The notes under the pieces: generated by a model
Told to the model about the DNA's origin: nothing
What the model saw: only the letters and a program-made list of their open reading frames with translations
Databases searched by the model: none
Part shown: in pieces, positions 11,781 to 21,809 of the stretch
How the letters are laid out: each line of letters opens with the position of its first letter
How positions within the stretch are numbered: position 1 is the stretch's first letter
Assembly: GCA_018417955.1 (NCBI GenBank)
Contig: JACTVC010000023.1
Coordinates: forward strand, 248,001-312,000
Source of the DNA: Laccaria trichodermophora
Lineage: Eukaryota; Basidiomycota; Agaricomycetes; Agaricales; Hydnangiaceae
Length of the DNA stretch: 64,000 nucleotides
Direction: 5' to 3'
Program-made: the position numbers and the translations under genes

Positions 11781-14384
11781 GGATTATTTGTTATGCGTGG
11801 TAAAAATCCCGGAGAAAGTGTTTTCGTGTGGGGACCCTGATGTATCTGGGGTTCGAAAAAATAGATCTCTACGATCAGATTACTTTTTCGCGTTTTATTC
11901 AGCCTTTACCGGAGGCGCCTTTTGAGGGCGGAGGAGGATGCGCTTGAGGAGAAAAGGAGGTGGAAGAGGAGAAGGAGGAAGTAATGAGATGATCTTGCAA
12001 AGCAAGCGTTTGGCAGCAAGCGTTTTGACAGCGCCCCGACAGGCCCCTGGATTCCAAACTACTCAAAACTACTGCGACCGACATGGCAAACATGGCAACC
12101 GCCGATGCTGCAGCATCCAAGATGATCACCGTTCAGCGATCCAAATGTCCTTCCACGTCGCGTTGCAGCGCGTTGCTCACAATCTATTGATTATAATTTA
12201 CTCCAGGGCGCGTCATACCACCTCATAACCAGGCACTTTGACGTTTCTTCGGATCAAATTGAACGTACGCCTTCTTCCACTCTCTCATGAAAAAGAAATT
12301 TTCGGAAGTAAAACCATCAAAAAAGGACGCCAGTGTCCAGAGGAGTCTATGAAAGAGCCGACTTTCACAGACTTAGACGCGTATAAAACCAGCGATGCTT
12401 AGAATTATCACCTCCTTGTCGACGACGGTCAACTTAACCGCCAGCCACACGCGCACATGTGGACCAAAGGGTGGCTCTTACGTCGACATCGCATCAACCC
12501 GAACATGCGCAGGCTGGGTGCCTCATGAGGCAAAAAACTTTCACAGAAAGCCAAGGATTCTGTTCGCCTGGAACGTTTTGTCACTTTTCTGGTCACTGGC
12601 TCACGACGCGAAGTTACGCTGCCAAAACAAAATGACAGATAATCGGATTCATTCCTTACGTTGCCATGCACAACACCTGTCCTGCTCATCGTCAAAGAAA
12701 CTCGTTTCTACAACCGAGTCCGAGGAGAGGAGGACCGGAATTTATTACCGGAAATCACCACTTGGTTGAAATACCATCGACGCGCATTCTGATTCCATTA
12801 ATACAACCGACCGGCAGTCTTAACAATCCCTCGATAAGAATCAGACTATCAGTCTAGAATCACAAGGGTTATTCTCGGAGGGTGTATAACCGTGGATTAC
12901 TCACAAAACTACGAGGCAAACATCTTACTGGAATATGAAACCAAGAGAAAGGAAAACGTAAAAGTGAACAGATGGCCATGGAACCCGGAAGACTCGACTA
13001 TATTGACATTTCGGGTTCTTACCCCTGGATTTTCTTATTAATTTTACGTGGGTGTGTTCAGGTGTGTTCCAGTCGTGTTTTGACTCCGGATCTCAAATCA
13101 CAGCGAAGTGTATCAAATCATGGACCACCCTCTTCTGGAAAATCATAGTCTCGAGCTTCGAAGCTAAAGCCTCCTCTCCTCCGTTCGGGCGTTGATCCCG
13201 CTATTGCACCATGCAAATGGTAAGCACCAGTAAACACTCGGGTAAGATGTAGCGCAGCACTACATCTTATTCGAGTGTTTACTGTACATCTTATCCAAGT
13301 GTCTACTCCCATGAAGACTACAAAAATCTGCCAAAACACCGTTATCGCGTCATCCTATGAGAAATATCACGCTCTAGGTTCTCGACTTCGCGCAGCAGTG
13401 CCGCCTGAGCTGTTAATAACTTTCCGGTGGGAGCCAGGAACAAAAAATTGTCTTTGCTCTCAGGCAATCTCAGGCCTGTTCGAACGTTTTTGCGACAACC
13501 AAGTAACTTAGGTAAAAATACAAAGGTAGCATGAATTCGCGGCATCCGAGTTAACCGAAAAATAGCACGCTCGAGCGTCAAGAACCGTTTTTCAACTATT
13601 TTGGGTCGACCTTTCGGACGTTATTCAGATATACTCGACAATAGAGCGTATCAAAGATTGACATAAAAGCATAAAGTGCTGTGATATACTGTACTATCAT
13701 TAAATCTCGGTATTTGTGCGCAAGAAATCAGGATTCAGAGCTATCATAAAGGTTCCATAGAACAATTGATTTGGATAAGCTCTACTTCATTGACCCGGGA
13801 AGAAACAAAAATCCTCTTATCTCCCTCGCCAGGTGACCTCGTATGAGACAAAATTTGCATCCGGAAAACCTCGGGTGTATTCAAAGCTGAGAGAAAATAA
13901 AATACACTCAGCTCCATTTTTGGCACTACGATGCCTGTCTGTTGGTGTTTATAGTGAGCTCAGACATCCGAGTCTTGGATACACGTTTGTTCATTTAGGC
14001 TTTCAGAAAAGATTTGAACGAATGTTGAAGCTTTGAAGGGGTAAAAATGGGTGAAAAGATTTATCAATGTAATACCTCATATACTTTGGGAAAACATCTG
14101 GAGTACAAGGACGCGTCGTAAATCAGACAAGAACAAACAGCGCGGTCACCTGATATATTTCGGACCGAGATTCCACCCCTAGGGGTTACATACACAAAGT
14201 ACCACAAGACGACAAAAAATGGGGTGGAAATGGAGGACGATGTTGTTGAAACTTAAAACTTTCACATCCCGCAGTCTCTGGAATTGTCAGCCGTATTGAT
14301 TTCATTGATGCTATGTACATTGCGTGCTCGTGGTCAACAGAACATGGACTCAAGACAAAGACTGGAGAGAAGACGAAAGGTAAA
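11781..14384. other. Gene-poor spacer with no assignable gene
   Basis: No frame here exceeds about 125 codons and none resembles a family I know. Two minus-strand stretches are protein-like but unassigned: a 76-codon frame at 11899-12129, and an open stretch near 12230-12360 that includes WKKAYVQFDPKKRQ but ends in TGA without a clear splice partner. A small hairpin repeat at 13228-13307 is listed separately. Confidence 0.5.
13228..13307. repeat. Small inverted repeat plus a third direct copy
   Basis: Two 25-bp arms (13228-13252 and 13260-13284) pair as an inverted repeat with two mismatches around a 7-nt spacer. The right arm motif tacatcttat...agtgt is then repeated directly at 13285-13307. 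It can form a stem-loop. I see no A-run or family membership that explains it. Confidence 0.75.
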
Positions 14385-15588
14385 TCAGATAGCAACCTCA
14401 CGGTATGTTCTCAGTTGAGCCCTGATTCTCGTTCCCTGGCCTTTTGTGAAGCCGCCAGTCATACAAGCGTCGTCGCTGTAATCCATAAAGTTGGCTATAC
14501 AGACATCAAGTTAGATAGCCAACTGCGGCAGAGCAAAATACAAAACTAACTCGTTGGATCATCAATTTTGCTCTTGGGGCAAGTACGACGTGTCTTGATG
14601 CAGCCATAAGCAGCCTCCTTCTCCGGTGGTGTGTCGTCGACGTGATCTCCCTTCCCAGTGCATCCGCCCTACAGTCGTGGAAACAAGGTCAGGCAACCGT
14701 CGGGCCTCCCGCTGTCCAAACTGCTTACCTCGAAAGTGTGGTAAAGCCCAGACCAGTGACCCGACTCGTGGGTAAGTGTTCGTCCCATGTTGTATGGCGG
14801 GGTGGGGCCTCCGGGCATAGTCGAATAAAGAATAACAACACCATCGTTTGATGGCTTGCCACTGTAGTCTTTCGGGAAGGTGGCGTAGCCAAGGAGGCCT
14901 TGTCCAGGTCCCTCTTTGAGTCTGTTCAACCTGTTAGAATTAGGATCCACTCAAAGTAGATCAACACGCACCCGACGGTGTAGACGTTGAGAGTAGACGC
15001 ATTCCCCTTCCTGTATTGACTTTTCAAGTCCGCTTCTTCTGGGCTGTAATGTATAAGACTGTCTGATCATGCTTCTTAACAAACAAAGTGAAACTTACGT
15101 GTCGGGGGCAACTTTGGCAAACCAATCTGGACTCAAGATTCGTGAGATCGTGACGAGATTCCAGCTGACTCCAGTGATGTTATAGTCTCGATTCATAACA
15201 TCAACTTGCGCTCTGATCTGCTCATCCCTAAATTCGAACTTAGTAAGTCGAGGTATCAAAGGCATAGAGGATATCAACGTACGGAACAAATCCTCCCTCA
15301 ATCGTTTCGTTGGCGTATACAACATGAAAGTGAATGTCAAGAGTCGTCGTTGCGGTCGAATTCTCGTCGGGCGGCGGGAGCCGGTTGGTTTGGAAAAGCC
15401 TTTCCGCAGAGGCGATGGCGGCGGAGGTGATGTGGGTTCCGCATCCTCTACAATGCAAGATATTAGACGCAACATAGGCCTTACAAGGGCGGTCCTCACC
15501 TTCGACGAGCGATGTCACGTCTGTGGGGAGCGCCGGTGACAAGGGATGCCCCCAGTAGCAAGATAGCAAAGTAGATCGATGAAAACAT
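14385..15588 (-). CDS. Secreted M43 (pappalysin-like) metalloprotease
   Basis: Encodes a 294-residue extracellular zinc metalloprotease of peptidase family M43B, like the fungal MEP1 proteins. Seven exons join in frame: 15588-15500, 15447-15283, 15227-15099, 15043-14972, 14930-14729, 14668-14551, 14494-14385. The N terminus is a hydrophobic signal peptide ([19 protein letters not shown]). The zinc site [13 protein letters not shown] supplies three histidines and the catalytic Glu, and [11 protein letters not shown] supplies the Met-turn. Cysteines in GGCTG, AAYGC and RRTC fit the usual disulphides. Such enzymes digest external protein for nutrition. The last exon is joined through a gttagt donor at 14550; without it the protein would stop just before the Met-turn, so the splice is well supported. 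Confidence 0.92.
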
Positions 15589-17492
15589 TTTGAGGTAGAC
15601 AAGTGAATGTATCGGCACAGCCGTTCGTGTTATTGGTAATTTTTTTTGGGTTTTATCGCTTCGACCTTCGGGAGAGCCTGCTCCTCGGTAAGTCTGTGGG
15701 TGTAAAGCTGATCACAGTTGCGGAATGCCTCTTTATATGTCGCGAAACGGCGGACTGCACCTGCACCGCATTTCCTGTCAGCTGATTGTGACACAGCCTG
15801 ATATCAACAGTTTCAAACGGCGTTTACAGTTTCGAACGGCTTTATGTATTCCAGTCTTAGAGTCATGTCTTGTCGCAAGGGGGGGTCAGACGATTTATGG
15901 GTGGGTTTTGGTGAACGTTGAAAGAGGTGCTTGAAGGGAAAGTTCAAGTTCGAACTCCTTCTCAATCATTTGAGTTTATATTTGCGGCAAAGTCCGAGAT
16001 GCCCTGGACGTCTGTAGACTGTCTGGACTCTGCAACGCAGGCCAAGAAAATAAACGTAAGTCGAAAAAAATCTGGCGAGCTTCGCTGGTGTTGTCTCAAG
16101 GACTTGACTGGACTCCACCCAATACCGTGAAGCCGAGTACCTCTCCATCCACAATTGCGAACTCGGCGTTGCCGATGTTCAGGCACCCCTTGACCTAAAA
16201 TTAGGACTCGGAGACTTGATTTGTGGGCAAGAATAAAACACTCGTCATCGCCTGCAGGCCATAAGTACCCCGTGCTTCAAGATAACGTTGTTGACCCTAT
16301 TTTTGGGAGCCCTGTTATCGTCTCTCGTGGCCAATAACCGCCGTCATACATCCCTGTGCTGCGTGTTATTCACGAGTAACGAGGAAGAAGAAACTTCCAG
16401 CGAGTCAAAATCCAGCTTATTAAAGATCTCGAAGACTGCGTAGAAATTCTTTTGTGGGGTCGAAGAACCCCTATCCTCGCTAATGGCCTTTTTACCGGCG
16501 TCTAATGGCGTGCCAACATACCATGGTAGGTTGCGAGTTGACAGCAACAAATGTGTAGCCAGAGCAATCTGGAAATGGACGCCGTTCGTAGAGATTTGGA
16601 TTTTGGTACTTGAAGGAGACAAGAAATGGCTGGCGGAGTGACCGCAACTGTTATTTAAGATAATCAATGAAGAATTTCTTGTTTTTGCACTTGAAAAAAT
16701 ATCTGTCTGCGATTATCGGAGGAGATGGGCCACCGACAGCGCCACTAGTAAGCCGATACGAGACAGATGGTCCTTCTTCCTAGCATTCCGCCTGGGCATT
16801 TGATGTCAAGAAAGCCTTCTCCATAATGAAGCATTTGAAACAAAACATAAGGAGCGACATCCCCTTCTTGATCAAAAAATGGCGCTTGTAGCAGTTGCCG
16901 TTCGTATGTAGGAAGCCCACAAGAAGCCCAGATGAAACCATAGATCAACCGAATCCATTGAAAAGCCGAAGGGAGTAAAGTCTGTTAAGGTTCGGGTCGT
17001 TCCCTAGTAGAGTTTGGCAGCGACGCAGCTATTAAAAAATCAGATGGTTTTGCTGCTTTGACGTGTAGAGAGGAAGGTGACTTGAGAAAGGCGATCTTGG
17101 TCAAATTTTTGCGGTGGTGAGTGCAAGGTGAGTGCTGACGCGCTGACGAATGAATCTCTGCGGCAGTGGTCAAATACTAGTTAGTGAACGCTGTCAACAA
17201 CAACTTGAAAAGGGACGACAATAATTGCAAAACATACATTCTTGGGCTAGAGTGTCCGAGTCCACGATGCGTATGGGTGATGCCGACCAGCCGTGAACGC
17301 GATTCAGACGCGCGTTCACGTTGTGGCGGCTGAGCGTGTGATTAGAATTTCGACAACCATGAAGCCCGCTTCACTTCAAGTTTACAGCTCCTACCAAATA
17401 TTCAGTCCTCCTCCTCCTCGTTTTTGGGGTTTACAAGGCTAGGGCGTATACCATTGTAATCACCAACCCAAGTTCAAAGAAAAGGCAGCGGC
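15589..17492. other. Spacer without recognisable gene
   Basis: Only short open frames occur on both strands (longest about 107 codons at 16344-16667 minus), and none resembles a known family. No terminal repeats or tRNA-like structure were noticed. It separates the metalloprotease from the K+/H+ exchange-related gene and presumably holds both promoters. Confidence 0.45.
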
Positions 17493-18677
17493 ATGTCTAT
17501 AATCCCCCCAGCCAGCAAGTCAATAATCCCGCAAGCTTTACGCAAACCGCGCATCATATCCATTCCACTCGCGCGTCCACGCCCATCCGCGAAGCTTGAC
17601 CTGAGGATGTTGACCTATTATCAATTCCAACTTGACGAGCGTCCCAAACCGCCGAGTTCACAAGGGGGCATCGCGAACTGGTTAACTGGGAAAGCTGCGG
17701 GTATGTGGGTGGGTTTCGGGAAAGCCGAGGGTTGGAGGGTACGTGTTCGATTTACTATACACGACGTGAAGGGTAGGCTGATAGGGTACGCGTAGCGCAG
17801 GGCGTATGAGTATGGGGAACGATTGATGCATAGCGTAGACTTCGAGGAATTAGCGTTGAGGAGTATCGACCCGTCCCTTGGGCCGTCTATCAAACATCCG
17901 GGTGGGGGACGCGCGTTGTTGGGGAAGCAGAAGGAGTCCGCTGAAACGGAGTCGTCATCGGTGGGTTTTATCGCTCCTTCTTGAGGCTTGAGTATCCCGA
18001 ACTAAAGTGGACTTGTAGATCCCTTTCCTCTACCCACCCTCACTAACCTCCTCGTCCGCCGCTCTTGGACATCTGCGGTATCATGTCGAGAACCGAATAT
18101 CTCGCCACCGGAAAGGATTCTACATGTGGGGACTCCTCACCCCTATCACGTTTCCTTTGAAGTTGATTCGTAAGTCTCTTCCTTGCCCGTAAGTTGAGGT
18201 ATCCAACCAATGAGTTGACAGCTATAATACCGAACCTCCCATTTTTCTTCTGCGTCTGGCGGAGCTGGTCGCATTATAATGGTCCGTATCGGTCCCATCG
18301 CTCATATCTCTCTGCTCACCAAAGGATAAACAGCCCTCAAATCCTCTGAATACCTCGAAACCCTGCTAGACAACAACCAAATCGTTCCTAAAGCGAGCCA
18401 GGCGCTCGACGAAATATATAACGAATTTTCACCTCTCACCTCACCATCCTCATCAACTACCCCACCCGCACCGTCCGATGCAGAATTAACATCCTCACAG
18501 TCATTGGCCGACGTTGACCCTCCAAGCCTGGGGGACCAACACGTTCTCCTACTAACACCCGACGCGGTCCCTGCTCTTCTTGCCAAGTTTGAACTGACGG
18601 AGAAGGCGGGCGCGGATCTTTATAGGGCTATTGAGCAGGCGAGGGTGAGGGTGGAGAACGGAAAGCTGGAGACGTAA
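17493..18677 (+). CDS. Mitochondrial K+/H+ exchange-related protein, copy A
   Basis: Encodes 321 residues from five exons joined in frame: 17493-17738, 17796-17960, 18019-18169, 18222-18281, 18334-18677. It resembles the fungal family annotated as mitochondrial K+-H+ exchange-related (Pfam Mit_KHE1; yeast YDL183C), recalled from the family and not searched. Diagnostic parts are the N-terminal IISIPLARP and MLTYYQFQL, the middle FEELALRSIDPSLGPSIKHP, and PIIPNLPFFFCVWRSWSHY, the probable inner-membrane segment. The C terminus has a Ser/Pro-rich linker and an ADLYRAIEQARVRVENGKLE helix. Copy B at 27408 has the same five-exon structure and splice phases, showing gene duplication. The stop is taken at TAA 18675-18677; the overlapping gtaagt could act as a donor for a further exon, but copy B ends at the equivalent residue. 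Confidence 0.85.
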
Positions 18678-18863
18678 GTTTAGATGTATACCCGGGGTAG
18701 ATTGTGTTATACATCCTGCAGCTGCGAGTGTGCGCTAATTCCCGTCTCCATTGAAACATTAAGAAATCTTAGTATAGTGTAGGGGAGATCGGTTATTGGG
18801 TGAGTTACATGTCGCACATAACTTTTTTATAAACAATTTATCTCACCTTGCGCTCCAGCTTGT

Positions 18864-19037
18864 ATGAACCTCGACGCGAGGCTGGACACTGGAATGTTGA
18901 CGTTCTATCAATTCCGACTGAAAGGAGACCGCAAGCCCGTCCTAAGATTTCTCCCACAGCAAGTTGTCGAGAACTGGTTGAAAGAGAACATGGCGAGCGG
19001 GTGGGCTTGATTGGGGAAAGCCGAGAGCTGGAGATGT
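18864..19037 (+). pseudogene. Broken third copy of the K+/H+ exchange-related gene
   Basis: Reads MLTFYQFRLKGDRKP, then VENWLKENMASGWA, a TGA stop at about 19008, then LGKAESWR. This aligns with MLTYYQFQL...NWL...GKAEGWR of copy A exon 1. The early N terminus and all later exons are missing or unrecognisable. It lies only 190 bp after copy A on the same strand, so it is probably the relic of a tandem duplicate. Confidence 0.75.
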
Positions 19038-19841
19038 TTTTATCTTGTACGTCGGGCCGCACCACTCAGCTCGACCAACCTCCACACGCTCCCCTCCTCC
19101 TCTATCGCGTCCTCGCAAGAGAACATGTAGGAGCGCTCGCTCATCCAGTCGATACACGACTCAATCAAACTTCGCCCCTTCTCTTCTCCCTCCACGGCCC
19201 AAAATCGCTACAACCTCCAGGTCATGTTGACGAGCAAGCGCCAGTTCAACGACTATGTGTTTGACGTGGTCCTCTACCCTTGTGGTCGGGCGCACCGTGA
19301 CTGTACACCTTGCGAGACCGTTCGGTGCTCAGCCTTCAAGTTTGCAGCTCTCCGGCCACTCTCCTTAGATCTTAATTGAAGGAGACTTGTCCGGACCTGG
19401 TCTTTTTCGAGAACCCCGCTCCGTCACTTTTACAATGCACTGAAACGAGGAGGCCACGCGTGGCGTCTGCAAGGCCTTCCCAACCATCAACATCAGTCAG
19501 AACGACAGTGGAAAAAGGCGCAGAACGTACCTAATTTTCGAAGATAGGTGGTAACAGGGAAGGCGGGTTGGGTTAGTTCTGCGGAGGACGGGGAGTTGCA
19601 TAGAGAGAATATGCATCGTATGTATTCGTCGACTGAATCTGCCAGAACGGCTACCACTCGCTAAAAGCTTGTCAGCAGGGGCTCCTGCGTCCAGCCAGTA
19701 CACTCTGAGTTCGTACTTTCATTACCGGTGACATTTCACCGCCCATCATCGTAGGTGCCTTCAACGCCAACAGGTTTCGCTCTCTTGTCGTGAATTATGT
19801 ATATTCCAGATGGAGCCAGCATTCAAGAAAGTCGAGGACCC
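19038..19841. other. Spacer, possible remains of the broken copy
   Basis: No gene is recognisable. A weakly protein-like plus-strand stretch near 19120-19280 (MLTSKRQFNDYVFDVVLYP) follows the broken duplicate but does not match the later exons of copies A or B. Confidence 0.4.
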
Positions 19842-19864
19842 CAATTAACCTAGTCCTGTTTTCT

Positions 19865-19918
19865 TCGCGCCCCAAAAACCGCGTCAGGAAATGTTTATGT
19901 AATCTTCGGACTTTGAAA
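19865..19918 (+). repeat. Left 54-bp inverted repeat
   Basis: Pairs with 21513-21566 in reverse complement with a single mismatch. It begins tcgcgccccaaaaaccg and lies about 125 bp upstream of the start codon of the plus-strand fragment. Confidence 0.9.
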
Positions 19919-20042
19919 CCCTTGCGCGTCAACAACGCGTCAACAACTGCGTGCTCCCTCCTGGCTCCTTACGTGTTTACAGCACTATTGTCCTCCCTTC
20001 CTATCCCAATTCTATTCTTTTTTCTTCGATACATCAATTACT

Positions 20043-21110
20043 ATGGAAAACAATGTCCCAACCATCCGAACTTACAAGAAAACGCCTCTGGTTGAGGTGC
20101 CAGAAGCCCCACAATATATCACACGTTTTCTGCCCCCTACCTCGAATTCTGTCCTCTTTTCACATCCGAGTGAGCCAGGGAAACCGTCATCTCCCGAGCT
20201 GTTGTTGCCTCTTCTCAGGTCTCCTTTCAATGAGCTTCGTTGTCCAAGCGGATCCTCAAGTCAACCACGACTGATAGAAGCTCCACAAGACGACGCGCAA
20301 AAGCTCGCATCGAAATTTGATCGGATGGAGCAGTTGCTTAAGGACTCTGGCTTTGACTCTCTCGGCGAATTTCTGAAGATCTTGTTCTACAACCCGAGCC
20401 GCGTCTCTGGACAGCAAGGGCGGAACAAGGTCAAATTTTCGGACATCATAACTCTTGTCTATAAGCACAAGCACAGCGCGCCTTCGCCGAGCTCACCACA
20501 TGCTTCAGAACGTCATGCTCCGTTCTCACCATCAGTCTCTCCTATCGACTTCTTTTACGCGCATCCTTCTTTATTCATGTGGGCGACGAATCTCGTCGCT
20601 AATCATGTTCATCGTGAGATCTACGAACTTGCGGATAAGGATGACGATGTCCATCTCCGAGCTTCGACGAATGGACGGTGTCCAACGGATAGCGTCAATC
20701 TCATCACCTGGGAAGCTTTGGGAAGGTTTAGTATTGCCGCCCTCATGGAGAAATACAAAAGTCATGCACCTGTTGCTTGGCATCTCACGGAATGCATGGC
20801 TGCCTCTCACAAGAATGGCGTTGTGGTGGTCAAGAAGCAACAGCCACATCCAATTGTATCTATCTTAATGGAGTTTAATATCACGACCTCATTTACCTTT
20901 TCCTGCAGATTCAAGTGGGCGCTATCAGCTCCTTTTTACTTGCGCGCAACCACTTTGCTACCGGAGACCTTGCGATGGCCTTGGGCGTATGGCACTTTGC
21001 GGTTAAATCCCATATCGACGTCAAACGTGTCTACAGCCGGTTTGGAAATATTGTAAGCGACTCGACAGTCCGTAAAGCTCTCGACACCATGACTGGTTCC
21101 AGAATTGGCC
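20043..21110 (+). pseudogene. Truncated DUF6589-like repeat-family gene
   Basis: A long frame from ATG 20043 is joined through an intron (about 20854-20908, donor gtatct, acceptor ctgcag) to a second exon. Together they read NKVKFSDIITLVYKHK, LRASTNGRCP, ITWEALGRFSIAALMEKYK, QVGAISSFLLARN, ALGVWHFAVKSHIDVKRVY and STVRKALDTMT. From memory this is the N-terminal half of a multicopy agaricomycete protein family usually annotated with DUF6589, whose function is unknown. Homology ends at about 21095-21110, where the sequence becomes the opposite-strand helicase fragment. The N-terminal part is intact, but the C-terminal domain is missing, so it is unlikely to be functional. Confidence 0.7.
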
Positions 21111-21114
21111 TTGA

Positions 21115-21369
21115 ACGGGTGGGCAGATTGGCGGGATAGGACTCGGGGTGCTGGTTGTACTCTGAAAGCACGAGACATGGAATAGAAAAGGCTGCTGACT
21201 TCCCATCTCCAGTTGCAGTGCAACAGAGAATATCTTGTCCATCAAGGATAGCTGAAACGAGGCTGAGTTGAACCATATGCAGCCCGCTCGTCCACAGTGG
21301 TATAATCTTTTTGACAATGCTGTTGATGGTTTGTTGCCCTAGAGGGTCCTGCCAGCGGGGTTTGGCCAT
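21115..21369 (-). pseudogene. Truncated RecQ-like DEAD/DEAH helicase fragment
   Basis: Starting at ATG 21369 the frame reads MAKPRWQDPLGQQTI, then LVSAILDGQDILCCTATGDG followed by KSAAFSIP, which is Q-motif-like sequence and helicase motif I (Walker A, GDGKS). It then runs to YPANLPTR and stops matching near 21115, where it abuts the plus-strand DUF6589-like fragment. Motifs Ia to VI are absent. The family is an abundant RecQ-type helicase of agaric genomes (recalled, not searched). With only motif I left it cannot be a working helicase. Confidence 0.7.
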
Positions 21370-21512
21370 ACTTTCGTGTTCATAACACGTTCGAAGTAAT
21401 TCTAAAAGCCAAAAAGTCAATGTTCAGGATGCATAAAGGGAAGAATGTACTCAAAACGCATCAGGGCATGAAGGGAGCAGACCAATATCAACGCGACGAG
21501 GTCGGACCGTGA

Positions 21513-21566
21513 TTTCAAAGTCCGAAGATTACATAAACATTTCCTGACACGGTTTTTGGGGCGCGA
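21513..21566 (-). repeat. Right 54-bp inverted repeat
   Basis: Reverse complement of 19865-19918 with one mismatch. It lies about 145 bp upstream of the start codon of the minus-strand helicase fragment. Just outside it, 21577-21627 is an imperfect hairpin built on gacttc...gaagtc. Confidence 0.9.
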
Positions 21567-21809
21567 CAAACAACAGACTTCATATGATCGTGAACCAAGG
21601 TACGACTTCACATCATATCGAAGTCTGTCTAGGAGAGACTACAATTAACCGCCGAGGATTGAGAAAGCCAAAGACGGTGATCGGCCCGTATGTAAAAATA
21701 GATCAACACGTGTTCACCTCATATAATTGATTGTTGGGGCATTCAGCGCGCTCCTTTCTTTACCTCGCACCCCCATCATCCTCAACCTCTCCACCTTCGA
21801 AATCTCAAC

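Larger units (their letters stand above)
19851..21641. mobile_element. Inverted-repeat element carrying two gene fragments
   Basis: A pair of 54-bp inverted repeats (19865-19918 and 21513-21566, one mismatch by eye) encloses two truncated genes that point toward each other. Outside them the 9-bp direct repeat caattaacc occurs at 19842-19850 and 21642-21650, and the sequence just inside reads TAGTC on the left and GACTA on the right, as expected for a target-site duplication with short terminal inversions. The body holds the 5' part of a DUF6589-like family gene on the plus strand and the 5' part of a RecQ-like helicase gene on the minus strand, fused near 21100. It looks like a non-autonomous derivative. 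Either it captured gene pieces, or it is the deleted form of a longer element encoding both proteins. Confidence 0.65.
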
